Of a stretch of 7,605 nt of DNA, positions 1-6,001 are shown piece after piece. The notes below the pieces were generated by a model. That model ran no database searches. It had not been told where the DNA came from and was given only the letters and a program-made list of their open reading frames with translations. The number at the start of each line of letters is the position of its first letter. Positions within the stretch are counted from its first letter, which is position 1. The position numbers and the translations under genes were made by a program. The DNA comes from Chloroflexia bacterium (GTDB lineage Bacteria; Chloroflexota; Chloroflexia; Thermomicrobiales; UBA6265), in assembly GCA_013696525.1 (NCBI GenBank), contig JACCYK010000668.1, forward strand, positions 1 to 7,605, read 5' to 3'.

Positions 1-87
1 GTGTGGTACATCGTGGCGCCGGGAATGTCCCACGGCGACGCGCCGCCGGCCGGCGCCAGCGACGAGGCAACGCCGGGTTCCGGCTAA
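1..87 (+). CDS. C-terminal end of an unidentified protein (5' end outside window)
   Basis: Frame 1 is open from the first base and ends at TAA (85-87), giving 28 residues that start VWYIVAPGMSHGD and finish in a Pro/Gly/Ala/Ser-rich tail. Nearly all third codon positions are G or C, which fits real coding sequence here and favours this frame over the overlapping frame that opens at base 3. A perfect hairpin 20 bp downstream fits the end of a transcription unit. The fragment has no recognisable motif, so no function is proposed. The true start lies upstream of the window. Confidence 0.5.
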   Translation: MWYIVAPGMSHGDAPPAGASDEATPGSG

Positions 88-106
88 CCGCCCAACCGCG
101 CGAATC

Positions 107-137
107 AAGCGGGCGCTCAGCTCGTGAGCGCCCGCTT
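107..137. terminator. Strong hairpin, probable (bidirectional) terminator
   Basis: Two 13-base arms (107-119, AAGCGGGCGCTCA; 125-137) are perfectly complementary around a 5-base loop. One arm starts with AA and the other ends with TT, so either strand could give a short U stretch, but there is no long T run. It lies between the plus-strand gene ending at 87 and the minus-strand gene ending at 236, the expected place for a shared terminator between convergent genes. Confidence 0.6.
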
Positions 138-235
138 CCCTCATCTCACGATAGACATCCGCGGTCGTGGGCCCACACGCGAGACGCGCCGATTGCCCGT
201 GGTTGGACGGCAACGGGGTGAGGATCGCGCCTCGG

Positions 236-463
236 TTACCGCTTGCTCGGATGAATGAGGCGGTGATAGAGGCCGAACAGGAGGAAGGTCGGCGCCCATT
301 GGCCGACAAAAAGCGCGCCATGGTTCTTGCCGGTCAGCTTCAGAATGGCCGAAATGACGATCGATCCCAACGAGAGCCAGTACCACGACTCTTCGGGAAT
401 ATTGTCCGTCACGCGAAAGAACGATTCCTGGGCTTCCTCGGCTTGTGGTCGGGCGTCTGCCAT
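236..463 (-). CDS. Small two-helix membrane protein, hypothetical
   Basis: This is a 75-aa protein. The N-terminal ~25 residues are hydrophilic and acidic. Two hydrophobic stretches follow, at about 27-43 (rich in W, L, I, S) and 49-66 (GALFVGQWAPTFLLFGLYH), joined by a short TGKNH turn, with a basic C-terminus (HPSKR). This predicts a helical hairpin in the cytoplasmic membrane; by the positive-inside rule the C-terminus is probably cytoplasmic. The ATG at 463-461 is preceded by GGAGG (475-471) with 7-nt spacing, a strong ribosome site that supports both the gene and the start. The stop is TAA. I do not recognise the family and propose no function. It is divergent from the 80-aa gene at 674, and a sigma-54-like sequence lies upstream at 544-529. 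Confidence 0.7.
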   Translation of the reverse strand: MADARPQAEEAQESFFRVTDNIPEESWYWLSLGSIVISAILKLTGKNHGALFVGQWAPTFLLFGLYHRLIHPSKR

Positions 464-493
464 CGTGGCGCCTCCGGGGTTGAATGTCAGCCG

Positions 494-515
494 GCCGGGT
501 CACGGGCGACCCGGC
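494..515. repeat. Hairpin in the leader of the small membrane-protein gene
   Basis: An 8-bp perfect inverted repeat, GCCGGGTC (494-501) and GACCCGGC (508-515), flanks a 6-base loop. It lies upstream of the 236-463 gene. If the sigma-54-like site at 529-544 is used, transcription would start near 518, so this hairpin would form at the very 5' end of the mRNA, where it could stabilise the transcript. It could equally be a protein-binding dyad. Confidence 0.4.
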
Positions 516-528
516 TCAGCCCCGGCTA

Positions 529-544
529 TGCATGCGCTGTGCCA
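529..544 (-). promoter_or_regulatory. Sigma-54-like -24/-12 promoter candidate (minus strand)
   Basis: Read on the minus strand, the sequence is TGGCACAGCGCATGCA. The known sigma-54 consensus is TGGCAC, a purine, four bases, then TTGC and A/T. Every constrained position matches except the first T of TTGC, including the invariant GG and GC at the correct spacing. A start site near 518 would leave a leader of about 55 nt before the ATG at 463. Whether this organism has RpoN cannot be seen here. Confidence 0.35.
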
Positions 545-608
545 GATCGAGGCGACGGCGTAACCTGAGTCTCACTGCCCAAGCGACGGGCGTGGCCCGG
601 CTCGGCAT

Positions 609-624
609 TGGCACGCGCCGTGCA
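609..624 (+). promoter_or_regulatory. Sigma-54-like -24/-12 promoter candidate (plus strand)
   Basis: The plus strand reads TGGCACGCGCCGTGCA, matching the sigma-54 -24/-12 consensus at all constrained positions except the first T of the TTGC element. A start near 635 would give a leader of about 39 nt before the ATG at 674. The core is also a dyad (GCACG, three bases, CGTGC), so an operator is an alternative reading. It faces away from the similar element at 529-544. Confidence 0.35.
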
Positions 625-673
625 TCGCCGCCGGTCCAGCGCGGACCGCGGCAAGCAATCACAGGAGGCGACG

Positions 674-916
674 ATGTCCTATCCACATCCCCACGGCCGG
701 AATCGCGACCAGACCGAGAAGGGCGAGCAGCCGTACAAGGACGCCAAGCAAGCAATGGCCGAGAACGAGGCCACGATCCAGAATGAGGCCGAAGCGCTTG
801 GCGAAGCCCGCCGCCGTGAGACCGACGACGAGCGGTCTCAGCGTCTCGCCGAAGAGGCCGAGACCGCGCTCCAAGCGGTCAGCAAGGACCTGAAGCGCGC
901 CCCGCAAGGGCAGTAG
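674..916 (+). CDS. Small charged helical protein, hypothetical
   Basis: This is an 80-aa hydrophilic protein. After a short N-terminus rich in H, P and Y (MSYPHPHGRNRD), residues of about 20-75 are dominated by E, A, K, R and Q without Pro or Gly breaks, which predicts long amphipathic helix or coiled coil. There is no signal peptide or membrane segment, so it is probably cytoplasmic. The ATG at 674 is chosen over the in-frame upstream GTG at 608 because AGGAGG (663-668) sits 5 nt before it. The last 38 bp, including the TAG stop, overlap the 3' end of cas6 on the other strand. I do not recognise the family; a stress-related role is conceivable from size and composition, but nothing in the sequence proves it. 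Confidence 0.7.
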   Translation: MSYPHPHGRNRDQTEKGEQPYKDAKQAMAENEATIQNEAEALGEARRRETDDERSQRLAEEAETALQAVSKDLKRAPQGQ

Positions 917-1742
917 GATCGTCGCCGGGCGGCGGCGCTAGGCCGTGGACGATGGTTTGGCCCATGCCGTAGGCGGTGCGGGCGCCCGTTCCGCAATAGG
1001 CGCTGTAGGCCGCCAGCGTCGCGATCTCAGCCCGGAAACGGTCATCGCCATCGATCCGATACCAGGCCAAGCCGGTAAACCCGTGCTGCCGGAACTTTCC
1101 AAGATCAACGGCGCGCGGCGCGCACTGGCCGGCGATGAGGGCGATGTTGATCGCGATCAACTCTTCGGTCACGGTTAACGTCAGGCCGGGCGGGGCGAAC
1201 GCCCGCCAGCGCCGCAGGTAGCCGCCGAAGAGGGGCCGGGGGTCCGGTCCGCGGGTGATCGGCTTGTCCTCACGCTTGCGGCGAACGATGGTCGGCGTCA
1301 CGAACTGGAGCCCGAGCTCGCTGACTGGCCGGGCCAGGCGGGCGAAGCCGTGGTACGTGATCGGGCCGCCGATAAGCCGCACATCCTCGACCACGGCGCC
1401 CCGGCCATCGAGCGACAGCGGTACCGAGGTCTGCCGGTGCGCCAGCAGCTCCGCCAGGAGGATCCCAAGCAACGACGCTTCAAGCACGCCGATCCGGGCC
1501 GCCAGCACGGTGCCGGGGATTAGGGAGGCGCCGCCAAGCTCACGATCCGGCGCCTGGCAGAGCTGCGGGGGTGACATCGACAGTGGCTTCAACTGCCGGC
1601 CATGGATCTGCTGCCCATACTCGGGATCGAAGCCTTCGAGCAGGCGATGGATCGCGCCATGCAGGACCGGGGCGACCGCCCGCGGCAAGACAATCGGCTC
1701 CGTGGTCCGCAACCGCACTTCAAGCAGGCTCATCACGTTCAT
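879..1742 (-). CDS. cas6: CRISPR-associated endoribonuclease Cas6 (RAMP superfamily)
   Basis: Cas6 cleaves precursor CRISPR RNA inside each repeat to yield mature guides. The 287-aa product has the family's two-part layout. The N-terminal ferredoxin-like half has LHGAIHRLLEGFDPEYGQQIH at about 27-47, followed by KPLSMSPP; His28, His32 and His47 lie where Cas6 proteins carry their variable catalytic histidine, with His47 the likeliest. The C-terminal half has HGFTGLAWYRI and ends with the hallmark glycine-rich loop GTGARTAYGMGQ (about 251-262). Length is normal for the family. The ATG at 1742-1740 is preferred: a weak AAGGCGG lies 10 nt upstream and the Cas6 fold begins just after it; a second ATG at 1733 is possible. 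The open frame continues to 2060, but that part is Pro/Arg/Ser-rich and non-Cas6. No other cas gene or repeat array is in view, so Cas6 would act on arrays elsewhere, possibly of type I or III. Confidence 0.85.
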   Translation of the reverse strand: MNVMSLLEVRLRTTEPIVLPRAVAPVLHGAIHRLLEGFDPEYGQQIHGRQLKPLSMSPPQLCQAPDRELGGASLIPGTVLAARIGVLEASLLGILLAELLAHRQTSVPLSLDGRGAVVEDVRLIGGPITYHGFARLARPVSELGLQFVTPTIVRRKREDKPITRGPDPRPLFGGYLRRWRAFAPPGLTLTVTEELIAINIALIAGQCAPRAVDLGKFRQHGFTGLAWYRIDGDDRFRAEIATLAAYSAYCGTGARTAYGMGQTIVHGLAPPPGDDPTALAGRASGPC

Positions 1743-1982
1743 CGGCCGCAATCCGCCTTCGTTCCCGATCAACGACACCCATCTACCCATCGCGCGGCCG
1801 GAAGGCGAACACCGGTTTTGCCTACCCGGGCTGATCCTCGGCCGAGCGGGCGGATGCTGCCGCTCCGCGTGTTCGGCGCTTGGCTTGCCAGACCACGGCC
1901 TGGCCGGTCTGCACCGCGAGCCGAAACCCGACCCGCATGAGGTCACGTTCTGACCGCATGCGACGGTATCATGGGAACTGGA

Positions 1983-2000
1983 AGCGAACACATGTTCGCT
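1983..2000. promoter_or_regulatory. LexA/SOS-box-like palindrome
   Basis: Seven-base arms AGCGAAC and GTTCGCT flank ACAT, giving CGAACACATGTTCG at the core. This fits the Gram-positive/actinobacterial type of LexA operator (CGAAC, four bases, GTTCG) known from Bacillus and Mycobacterium. It lies about 240 bp upstream of cas6 and about 260 bp upstream of the MFS gene, farther than usual for a LexA operator, so its target is unclear. TATCAT at 1967-1972 could be a -10 box beside it. Confidence 0.45.
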
Positions 2001-2203
2001 CTGTTCCCGAGTGACCGACGGCTCGCCGCCGGACCCGCCGGACCCGCCGGCAGGAGGCAAGCGACCGTCTCACGGCGAACGCGGTCGCGCGTTCCATGCT
2101 CAGTGGCCCGATCGTCCCGCGAGTCGTCCTCGCGCCGGATGCTGGGCCAGTTCCCGGCCGGGCTGAAGGTACTGTACCAACGCGCCGCCCCGGTCGCGAA
2201 CCA

Positions 2204-2263
2204 ATGAGCGCCATCATCTGGACCGGCGTCACCACGACGCCGGCGGGAAGGGATCTATTGTGA
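2204..2263 (+). CDS. Possible 19-aa leader peptide overlapping the MFS start
   Basis: A 20-codon reading frame encodes MSAIIWTGVTTTPAGRDLL. Its TGA stop (2261-2263) overlaps the GTG start of the efflux gene (2260-2262) in a GTGA junction, the arrangement typical of translational coupling. GC at third positions improves from this ATG onward compared with the upstream part of the same frame, which could begin at ATG 2096. There is no clear ribosome site before the ATG at 2204, which weakens the call. If translated, it could couple or attenuate efflux pump translation through the hairpin at 2223-2243. Confidence 0.25.
   Translation: MSAIIWTGVTTTPAGRDLL
2223..2243 (+). promoter_or_regulatory. 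Hairpin directly upstream of the MFS ribosome-binding site
   Basis: Perfect 8-bp arms CCGGCGTC (2223-2230) and GACGCCGG (2236-2243) flank the loop ACCAC. The 3' arm ends one base before the Shine-Dalgarno region CGGGAAGGGA (2244-2253) of the efflux gene. The structure could regulate translation initiation or act as an attenuator; a protein operator is the alternative. Bases 2244-2249 (CGGGAA) could also pair with TTCCCG at 2151-2156, which would hide the ribosome site. Confidence 0.4.
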
Positions 2264-3837
2264 AGGAAATCACCGTGCCCCGGGCCGGCCGGCGAGAGTG
2301 GATCGGGCTCGCCGTCCTCATCCTGCCGACCTTGCTCATCGCGATCGATCTCACCGTGCTGCATCTCGCGGTGCCGGCCATCAGCCGGGATTTGGCACCC
2401 ACGAGCGCCCAGCTCCTCTGGATCGTCGACATTTACGGGTTCCTGATCGCCGGCTCCCTTATCACGATGGGGACACTGGGGGACAGGATCGGCCGTCGCA
2501 AGCTCCTGCTGTTTGGCGCGGTCGCCTTCGGCGCCGCCTCGATGCTGGCCGCGTACTCGACGAGCGCCGAAATGCTGATCGTGGCGCGCGCCCTGCTTGG
2601 CATCGCCGGCGCGACCTTGATGCCCTCGACCATGTCCCTGATCCGCAACATGTTCGCCGATCCCGGCCAACGGACCGCCGCCATCGGGGTCTGGATCTCC
2701 GGCTTTTCGGCCGGCAGCGCGATCGGCCCCTTGCTCGGTGGGGCGCTGCTGGAGCGCTTCTGGTGGGGCTCGGTCTTTCTCGTCAATGTGCCGGTGATGG
2801 TTCTGCTTTTGGCGCTCGGTCCCTTCCTCCTGCCGGAGTATCGAGACCCCGACCCCGGCCGGTTTGATCTGTTCAGCGCCGCGCAATCGTTGGCGGCGGT
2901 GCTGCTGGTGATCTTCGGCCTGAAGCGGATCGCCGAGACCGGCTTGGGCCCGGTTCCCGTCCTCACCATCGTGGCCGGGCTGGGTATCGGCGCCCTCTTC
3001 CTCCGCCGGCAACGCATGCTGCCGGAACCCCTGCTCGACCTCGGCCTGTTCGCCAACCGGGTCTTCAGCGCCGCGCTGACGACCAACACGCTGGCCTTCT
3101 TCTTCCAGTTCGGGTTCTTCCTGTTCACCGCCCAGTACCTGCAACTGGTCATCGGATTGACACCGTTCGAGGCGGGCCTGTGGACATTGCCCCCGGCCCT
3201 CGCCTTCATCGCCGGCTCCAACCTGACGCCCCGGATCGTGACCCGCGTCTCGCCCGTGACCCTCATCACCGCCGGCCTGGCGGTGACCGCCGTCGCCTTC
3301 GCGCTCCTGACGCGGACCAGCCAGACCTCGCTCGGTCTCATCGTCGCCGTCTCGACGTTGATGGCAATCGGCCTCAGCGTGGTCATCACGTTGACCACCG
3401 ATATGATCCTCGAAGCGGCGCCCCCGGAGCGGGCTGGAGCGGCGGCGGCGATCTCGGAGACCGGGATCGAGTTCGGCGGCGCGCTCGGGATCGCGGTGCT
3501 CGGCAGCATCGGCACCGCGCTGTATCGCGGCGCGGTGGCCAATACCCTTCCCGCCGGCGTCCCGCCAGAGACGGCGGCGACCGCCCGCGATACCCTGGGC
3601 GGTGCCGTGGCGGTGGCCGGGCAACTCTCCGGCCCGCTCGGCGCCACCCTGTTGACCACGACCCGCGAGGCGTTTCTCCAGGGGTTGCATGTGGTTGCAG
3701 CGTTGGGCGCCGTCGTCATGGCCGGCATGGCGGTCGTGGCCGCGTTGGTCCTCCGCCGCGTCAACGCTGGAGCCGAGCCCACCAGCCTGCCGAGACCGGG
3801 CAACCAGGCGCCGGTTGATGTCAGCCGCGCCGCCTGA
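2260..3837 (+). CDS. MFS multidrug efflux transporter, DHA2 (QacA/EmrB/SmvA-like)
   Basis: This is a 525-aa permease expected to use the proton gradient to export drugs, such as lipophilic cations and quaternary ammonium compounds, across the cytoplasmic membrane. Length and hydrophobic pattern fit the 14-helix DHA2 family. Visible motifs are the helix-1 motif with Asp30 (AIDLTVLHLAVP, matching QacA's key membrane Asp), WIVDIY (54-59), motif A GTLGDRIGRRK (71-81) in the loop after helix 2, ARALLGIAGATLMPST (109-124), and the antiporter motif C with GSAIGPLLGG (152-161). The closest remembered relatives are QacA, LfrA and SmvA. The GTG start at 2260 follows GGGAAGGGA (2245-2253) at good spacing; the upstream TTG at 2258 is out of frame. 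The stop is TGA. An ABC exporter follows 132 bp downstream. Substrate is inferred from family only. Confidence 0.88.
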   Translation: MKEITVPRAGRREWIGLAVLILPTLLIAIDLTVLHLAVPAISRDLAPTSAQLLWIVDIYGFLIAGSLITMGTLGDRIGRRKLLLFGAVAFGAASMLAAYSTSAEMLIVARALLGIAGATLMPSTMSLIRNMFADPGQRTAAIGVWISGFSAGSAIGPLLGGALLERFWWGSVFLVNVPVMVLLLALGPFLLPEYRDPDPGRFDLFSAAQSLAAVLLVIFGLKRIAETGLGPVPVLTIVAGLGIGALFLRRQRMLPEPLLDLGLFANRVFSAALTTNTLAFFFQFGFFLFTAQYLQLVIGLTPFEAGLWTLPPALAFIAGSNLTPRIVTRVSPVTLITAGLAVTAVAFALLTRTSQTSLGLIVAVSTLMAIGLSVVITLTTDMILEAAPPERAGAAAAISETGIEFGGALGIAVLGSIGTALYRGAVANTLPAGVPPETAATARDTLGGAVAVAGQLSGPLGATLLTTTREAFLQGLHVVAALGAVVMAGMAVVAALVLRRVNAGAEPTSLPRPGNQAPVDVSRAA

Positions 3838-3864
3838 CCGCCCGCGACGCGAAGGACGGGCGGT
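3837..3864 (+). terminator. Hairpin after the MFS gene, possible terminator
   Basis: ACCGCCCG (3837-3844) and CGGGCGGT (3857-3864) form an 8-bp GC-rich stem with a 12-base loop, starting at the last base of the MFS stop codon. Only TTGGTTG follows, not a real T run, so termination may be partial, allowing read-through into the ABC gene. Confidence 0.4.
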
Positions 3865-3915
3865 TGGTTGCGACGTGGTCAATAGGCCGCACGGCCCATT
3901 GACCACCGCAACCAA
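3864..3915. promoter_or_regulatory. Long imperfect palindrome between the two exporter genes
   Basis: Nested complementary arms: TTGGTTGCG (3864-3872) with CGCAACCAA (3907-3915); GTGGTCAAT (3875-3883) with ATTGACCAC (3898-3906); GGCC (3885-3888) with GGCC (3893-3896). Loop GCAC. Interruptions are a 2-base bulge (3873-3874) and one A/C mismatch (3884, 3897), giving about 22 paired bases. There is no downstream T run, so an operator for a TetR- or MarR-type regulator, or an RNA element in a joint MFS-ABC transcript, fits better than a simple terminator. Its T3864 is shared with the preceding hairpin, so the two barely overlap. Confidence 0.5.
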
Positions 3916-3969
3916 GCTTGAGGTCGTATTCTTGATGTTGATGATGACACACGGCCATGGAGGTGCGGC

Positions 3970-5895
3970 TTGAGCATGGAAATGAGCGCCTGGCATTCAC
4001 TCTACAGCACGATGCACGCGCAGGAAGAACGGCGCGCCTTCTCCAAAGCCACCTTGCGGCGGATCGCGGCCTTCGCCCGGCCCCATCGCCGCTGGCTGAT
4101 CTTGTTCCTCATTTTTAGCGTGCTGGGCGCGGCCCTGGCCGTCGCCACCCCGGTCCTCGCCGGCCAGGTCGTCAACGCGATCGTGGCCGGGAATGACTCC
4201 GGCCTGGTCATCCAATTAGCGGCCCTCATCGCCGTGATCGCGGTCGTCGATGCCGGCATCGGCGTCGTCACCCGCTGGCTCTCCGCCAACATCGGGGAAA
4301 GTCTCATCCTCGACTTGCGGACGGCGGTGTTCGACCATGTGCAACAGATGCCGGTCGCCTTTTTCACCCGCACCCGCACCGGCGCCCTGGTCAGCCGGCT
4401 GAACAACGACGTCATCGGTGCCCAGCGGGCCTTCAGCGACACCCTGTCCGGCGTGGTCGGCAATATCGTCACCCTTGTCCTCACCTTAATCGTGATGATC
4501 GGCATCTCCTGGCAGATCACCGTGTTGGCGCTGGTGCTGCTGCCGATTTTCGTCTTCCCGGCGCGGCGGATGGGCGCTCGGATGGCTCACATGCAACGGG
4601 AAGCGGCCAACTACAACTCGGCGATGAGCACCCAAATGACCGAGCGCTTCTCCGCCCCCGGCGCCACCCTGGTCAAGCTCTTTGGGCATCCGCCGCGTGA
4701 ATCGGCCGAGTTCGCGACGCGGGCCAGCAGCGTGCGTGACATCGGGGTTCGCACCGCGATGCTGCAAACGTTCTTTTTCACCGCGCTCATGCTGGTGTCC
4801 GCCCTAGCGCTGGCCCTGGTCTACGGTCTGGGCGGGTTCTTCGCCTTGCGCGGGCAGTTGGATACCGGCGACATCGTCGCCCTCGCCTTGCTGCTGACCC
4901 GGCTCTACGCCCCGCTGACCGCGCTCTCCAGCGCCCACATCGAGGTGATGAGCGCCCTGGTCAGCTTCGAGCGGGTGTTCGAGGTGCTCGATCTGGAGCC
5001 GCTGGTCCGGGAGCGGCCAGACGCCCGGCCGGTGCCGGACGGGCCGGTTTCGGTCGAGTTCGACGGGGTGCGGTTCGCCTATCCGTCGGCGGAGAAAGTG
5101 TCGCTTGCCTCGCTGGAGGAGGTGGCGGTGCTCGACGAGCGAGCCGGGGTCGAGGTCCTGCACGATGTCTCGTTCCGGGCCGAGCCGGGCCAGCTCGTCG
5201 CCCTTGTCGGCTCATCGGGGGCCGGTAAATCGACCATCGCCCAGCTTATTCCCCGCCTGTACGACGTCGACGCCGGCGCGGTCCGGCTGGCCGGGATCGA
5301 TGTCCGCGAGCTGACATTCGCCTCGATCCGGGACACCCTGGGCATGGTGACCCAGGATGGGCACCTCTTTCACGAATCGATCCGAAGCAACCTCAGCTTC
5401 GTCCGGCCGGACGCCACCGAGGCCGAGATGTGGGATGCGCTGGGCCGGGCCCGCCTGTTCGACCTGGTGACGGCGCTGCCCGACGGCCTGGATACCGTCG
5501 TCGGCGAGCGCGGCTACCGTCTCTCCGGCGGCGAGCGCCAGCGCCTAACGATCGCCCGCTTATTGCTGGCGCGGCCGCGGGTCGTCATCCTGGACGAGGC
5601 CACGGCGCACCTGGACTCGACCTCCGAGGCCGCGGTCCAGGCGGCGCTGGCCGAAGCCCTGGCCGGCCGCACCTCGATCGTGATCGCCCACCGGCTGTCG
5701 ACCGTGCGCGCCGCCGATTTGATCCTGGTGATCGAGGCGGGCCGGATCATCGAGCGCGGCACCCACTCCGAGCTGCTCGCCGCCGGCGGCCGCTACACCG
5801 AGCTGTACCGCACCCAGTTCGAGCAATCGGCCAGCGATCGCGCACCAGTGGAATCCGATCGGGCCGCCGAGCTACGGTCGCCGGTTCTCGTCTGA
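3970..5895 (+). CDS. ABC exporter half-transporter (fused permease and ATPase)
   Basis: This 641-aa protein has an N-terminal six-helix exporter domain (about 40-340) fused to an ATPase domain, and should work as a homodimer, or as a heterodimer with a partner not seen here, exporting lipid, drug or peptide. ATPase motifs: A-loop Tyr371, Walker A GSSGAGKST (414-422), Q-loop Gln462, signature LSGGE (518-522), Walker B VVILDEAT (538-545) with catalytic Glu543, D-loop AHLD (546-549) and switch His574. All catalytic residues are intact. Between the A-loop and Walker A it carries an insert of about 25 residues (EKVSLASLEEVAVLDERAG) absent from classical MsbA-type domains. Start: TTG at 3970 lies 6 nt after GGAGG (3959-3963); in-frame ATGs at 3976 and 3982 are alternatives. 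It follows the MFS gene by 132 bp on the same strand. Substrate unknown. Confidence 0.88.
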   Translation: MSMEMSAWHSLYSTMHAQEERRAFSKATLRRIAAFARPHRRWLILFLIFSVLGAALAVATPVLAGQVVNAIVAGNDSGLVIQLAALIAVIAVVDAGIGVVTRWLSANIGESLILDLRTAVFDHVQQMPVAFFTRTRTGALVSRLNNDVIGAQRAFSDTLSGVVGNIVTLVLTLIVMIGISWQITVLALVLLPIFVFPARRMGARMAHMQREAANYNSAMSTQMTERFSAPGATLVKLFGHPPRESAEFATRASSVRDIGVRTAMLQTFFFTALMLVSALALALVYGLGGFFALRGQLDTGDIVALALLLTRLYAPLTALSSAHIEVMSALVSFERVFEVLDLEPLVRERPDARPVPDGPVSVEFDGVRFAYPSAEKVSLASLEEVAVLDERAGVEVLHDVSFRAEPGQLVALVGSSGAGKSTIAQLIPRLYDVDAGAVRLAGIDVRELTFASIRDTLGMVTQDGHLFHESIRSNLSFVRPDATEAEMWDALGRARLFDLVTALPDGLDTVVGERGYRLSGGERQRLTIARLLLARPRVVILDEATAHLDSTSEAAVQAALAEALAGRTSIVIAHRLSTVRAADLILVIEAGRIIERGTHSELLAAGGRYTELYRTQFEQSASDRAPVESDRAAELRSPVLV

Positions 5896-5953
5896 TCCAC
5901 GGGCTGGTGCGATTTCCGAAACAGGTGGCAATAGCCGAGGTCGCGTTGGCGTC

Positions 5954-6001
5954 GCGCTGGAATAAATTCCGCGCTGAGCATGACGAAGTCCTTTCAGGAC
6001 T
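5954..6001 (+). repeat. Two-hairpin repeat unit, copy 1
   Basis: Hairpin 1: GCGC (5954-5957), bulged T, GGAAT (5959-5963), loop AA, ATTCC (5966-5970), GCGC (5971-5974). Hairpin 2: AGTCCT (5987-5992), loop TTC, AGGACT (5996-6001). Copy 2 lies inverted at 6081-6128 and matches at 40 of 48 positions. The unit is non-coding and resembles a REP-type palindromic element or an end of a small non-autonomous element. Confidence 0.75.

Larger units (their letters stand above)
1743..2259. other. 517-bp divergent intergenic region between cas6 and the MFS gene
   Basis: No convincing protein gene fills this gap. Open frames here are Arg/Pro/Ser-rich and lack ribosome sites. It should hold the promoters of both flanking genes, but I find no clear -35/-10 pair; TATCAT at 1967-1972 is the best -10-like hexamer and has no good partner. 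Structured items are a LexA-box-like palindrome (1983-2000), a tandem pair of GGACCCGCC 9-mers (2031-2048), an inverted repeat GCGACCG/CGGTCGC (2061-2067, 2082-2088), a short dyad GGTAC T GTACC (2168-2178), and a hairpin with a possible leader ORF next to the MFS start. Confidence 0.6.

Noticed and set aside
2031..2048. Tandem GGACCCGCC GGACCCGCC as a functional repeat
   Set aside because: Only two units in GC-rich sequence; likely replication slippage without function.
1743..2060. 106-residue N-terminal extension of Cas6
   Set aside because: The frame is open but Pro/Arg/Ser-rich, has no ribosome site, and runs through the SOS-box-like palindrome; the family fold starts at about 1742.
2168..2178. 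GGTAC T GTACC as a MerR-type operator
   Set aside because: Arms of only five bases and no recognisable -35/-10 elements around it.
1971..2207. 78-codon plus-strand frame over the LexA-like site
   Set aside because: Arg/Ser/Pro-rich composition, no ribosome-binding site, and the operator would lie inside the gene.
1969..3996. 675-codon minus-strand open frame opposite the MFS gene
   Set aside because: It is Gly/Arg/Asp/Gln-rich low-complexity sequence with no domain, and lies antisense to a clear permease; a high-GC shadow frame.
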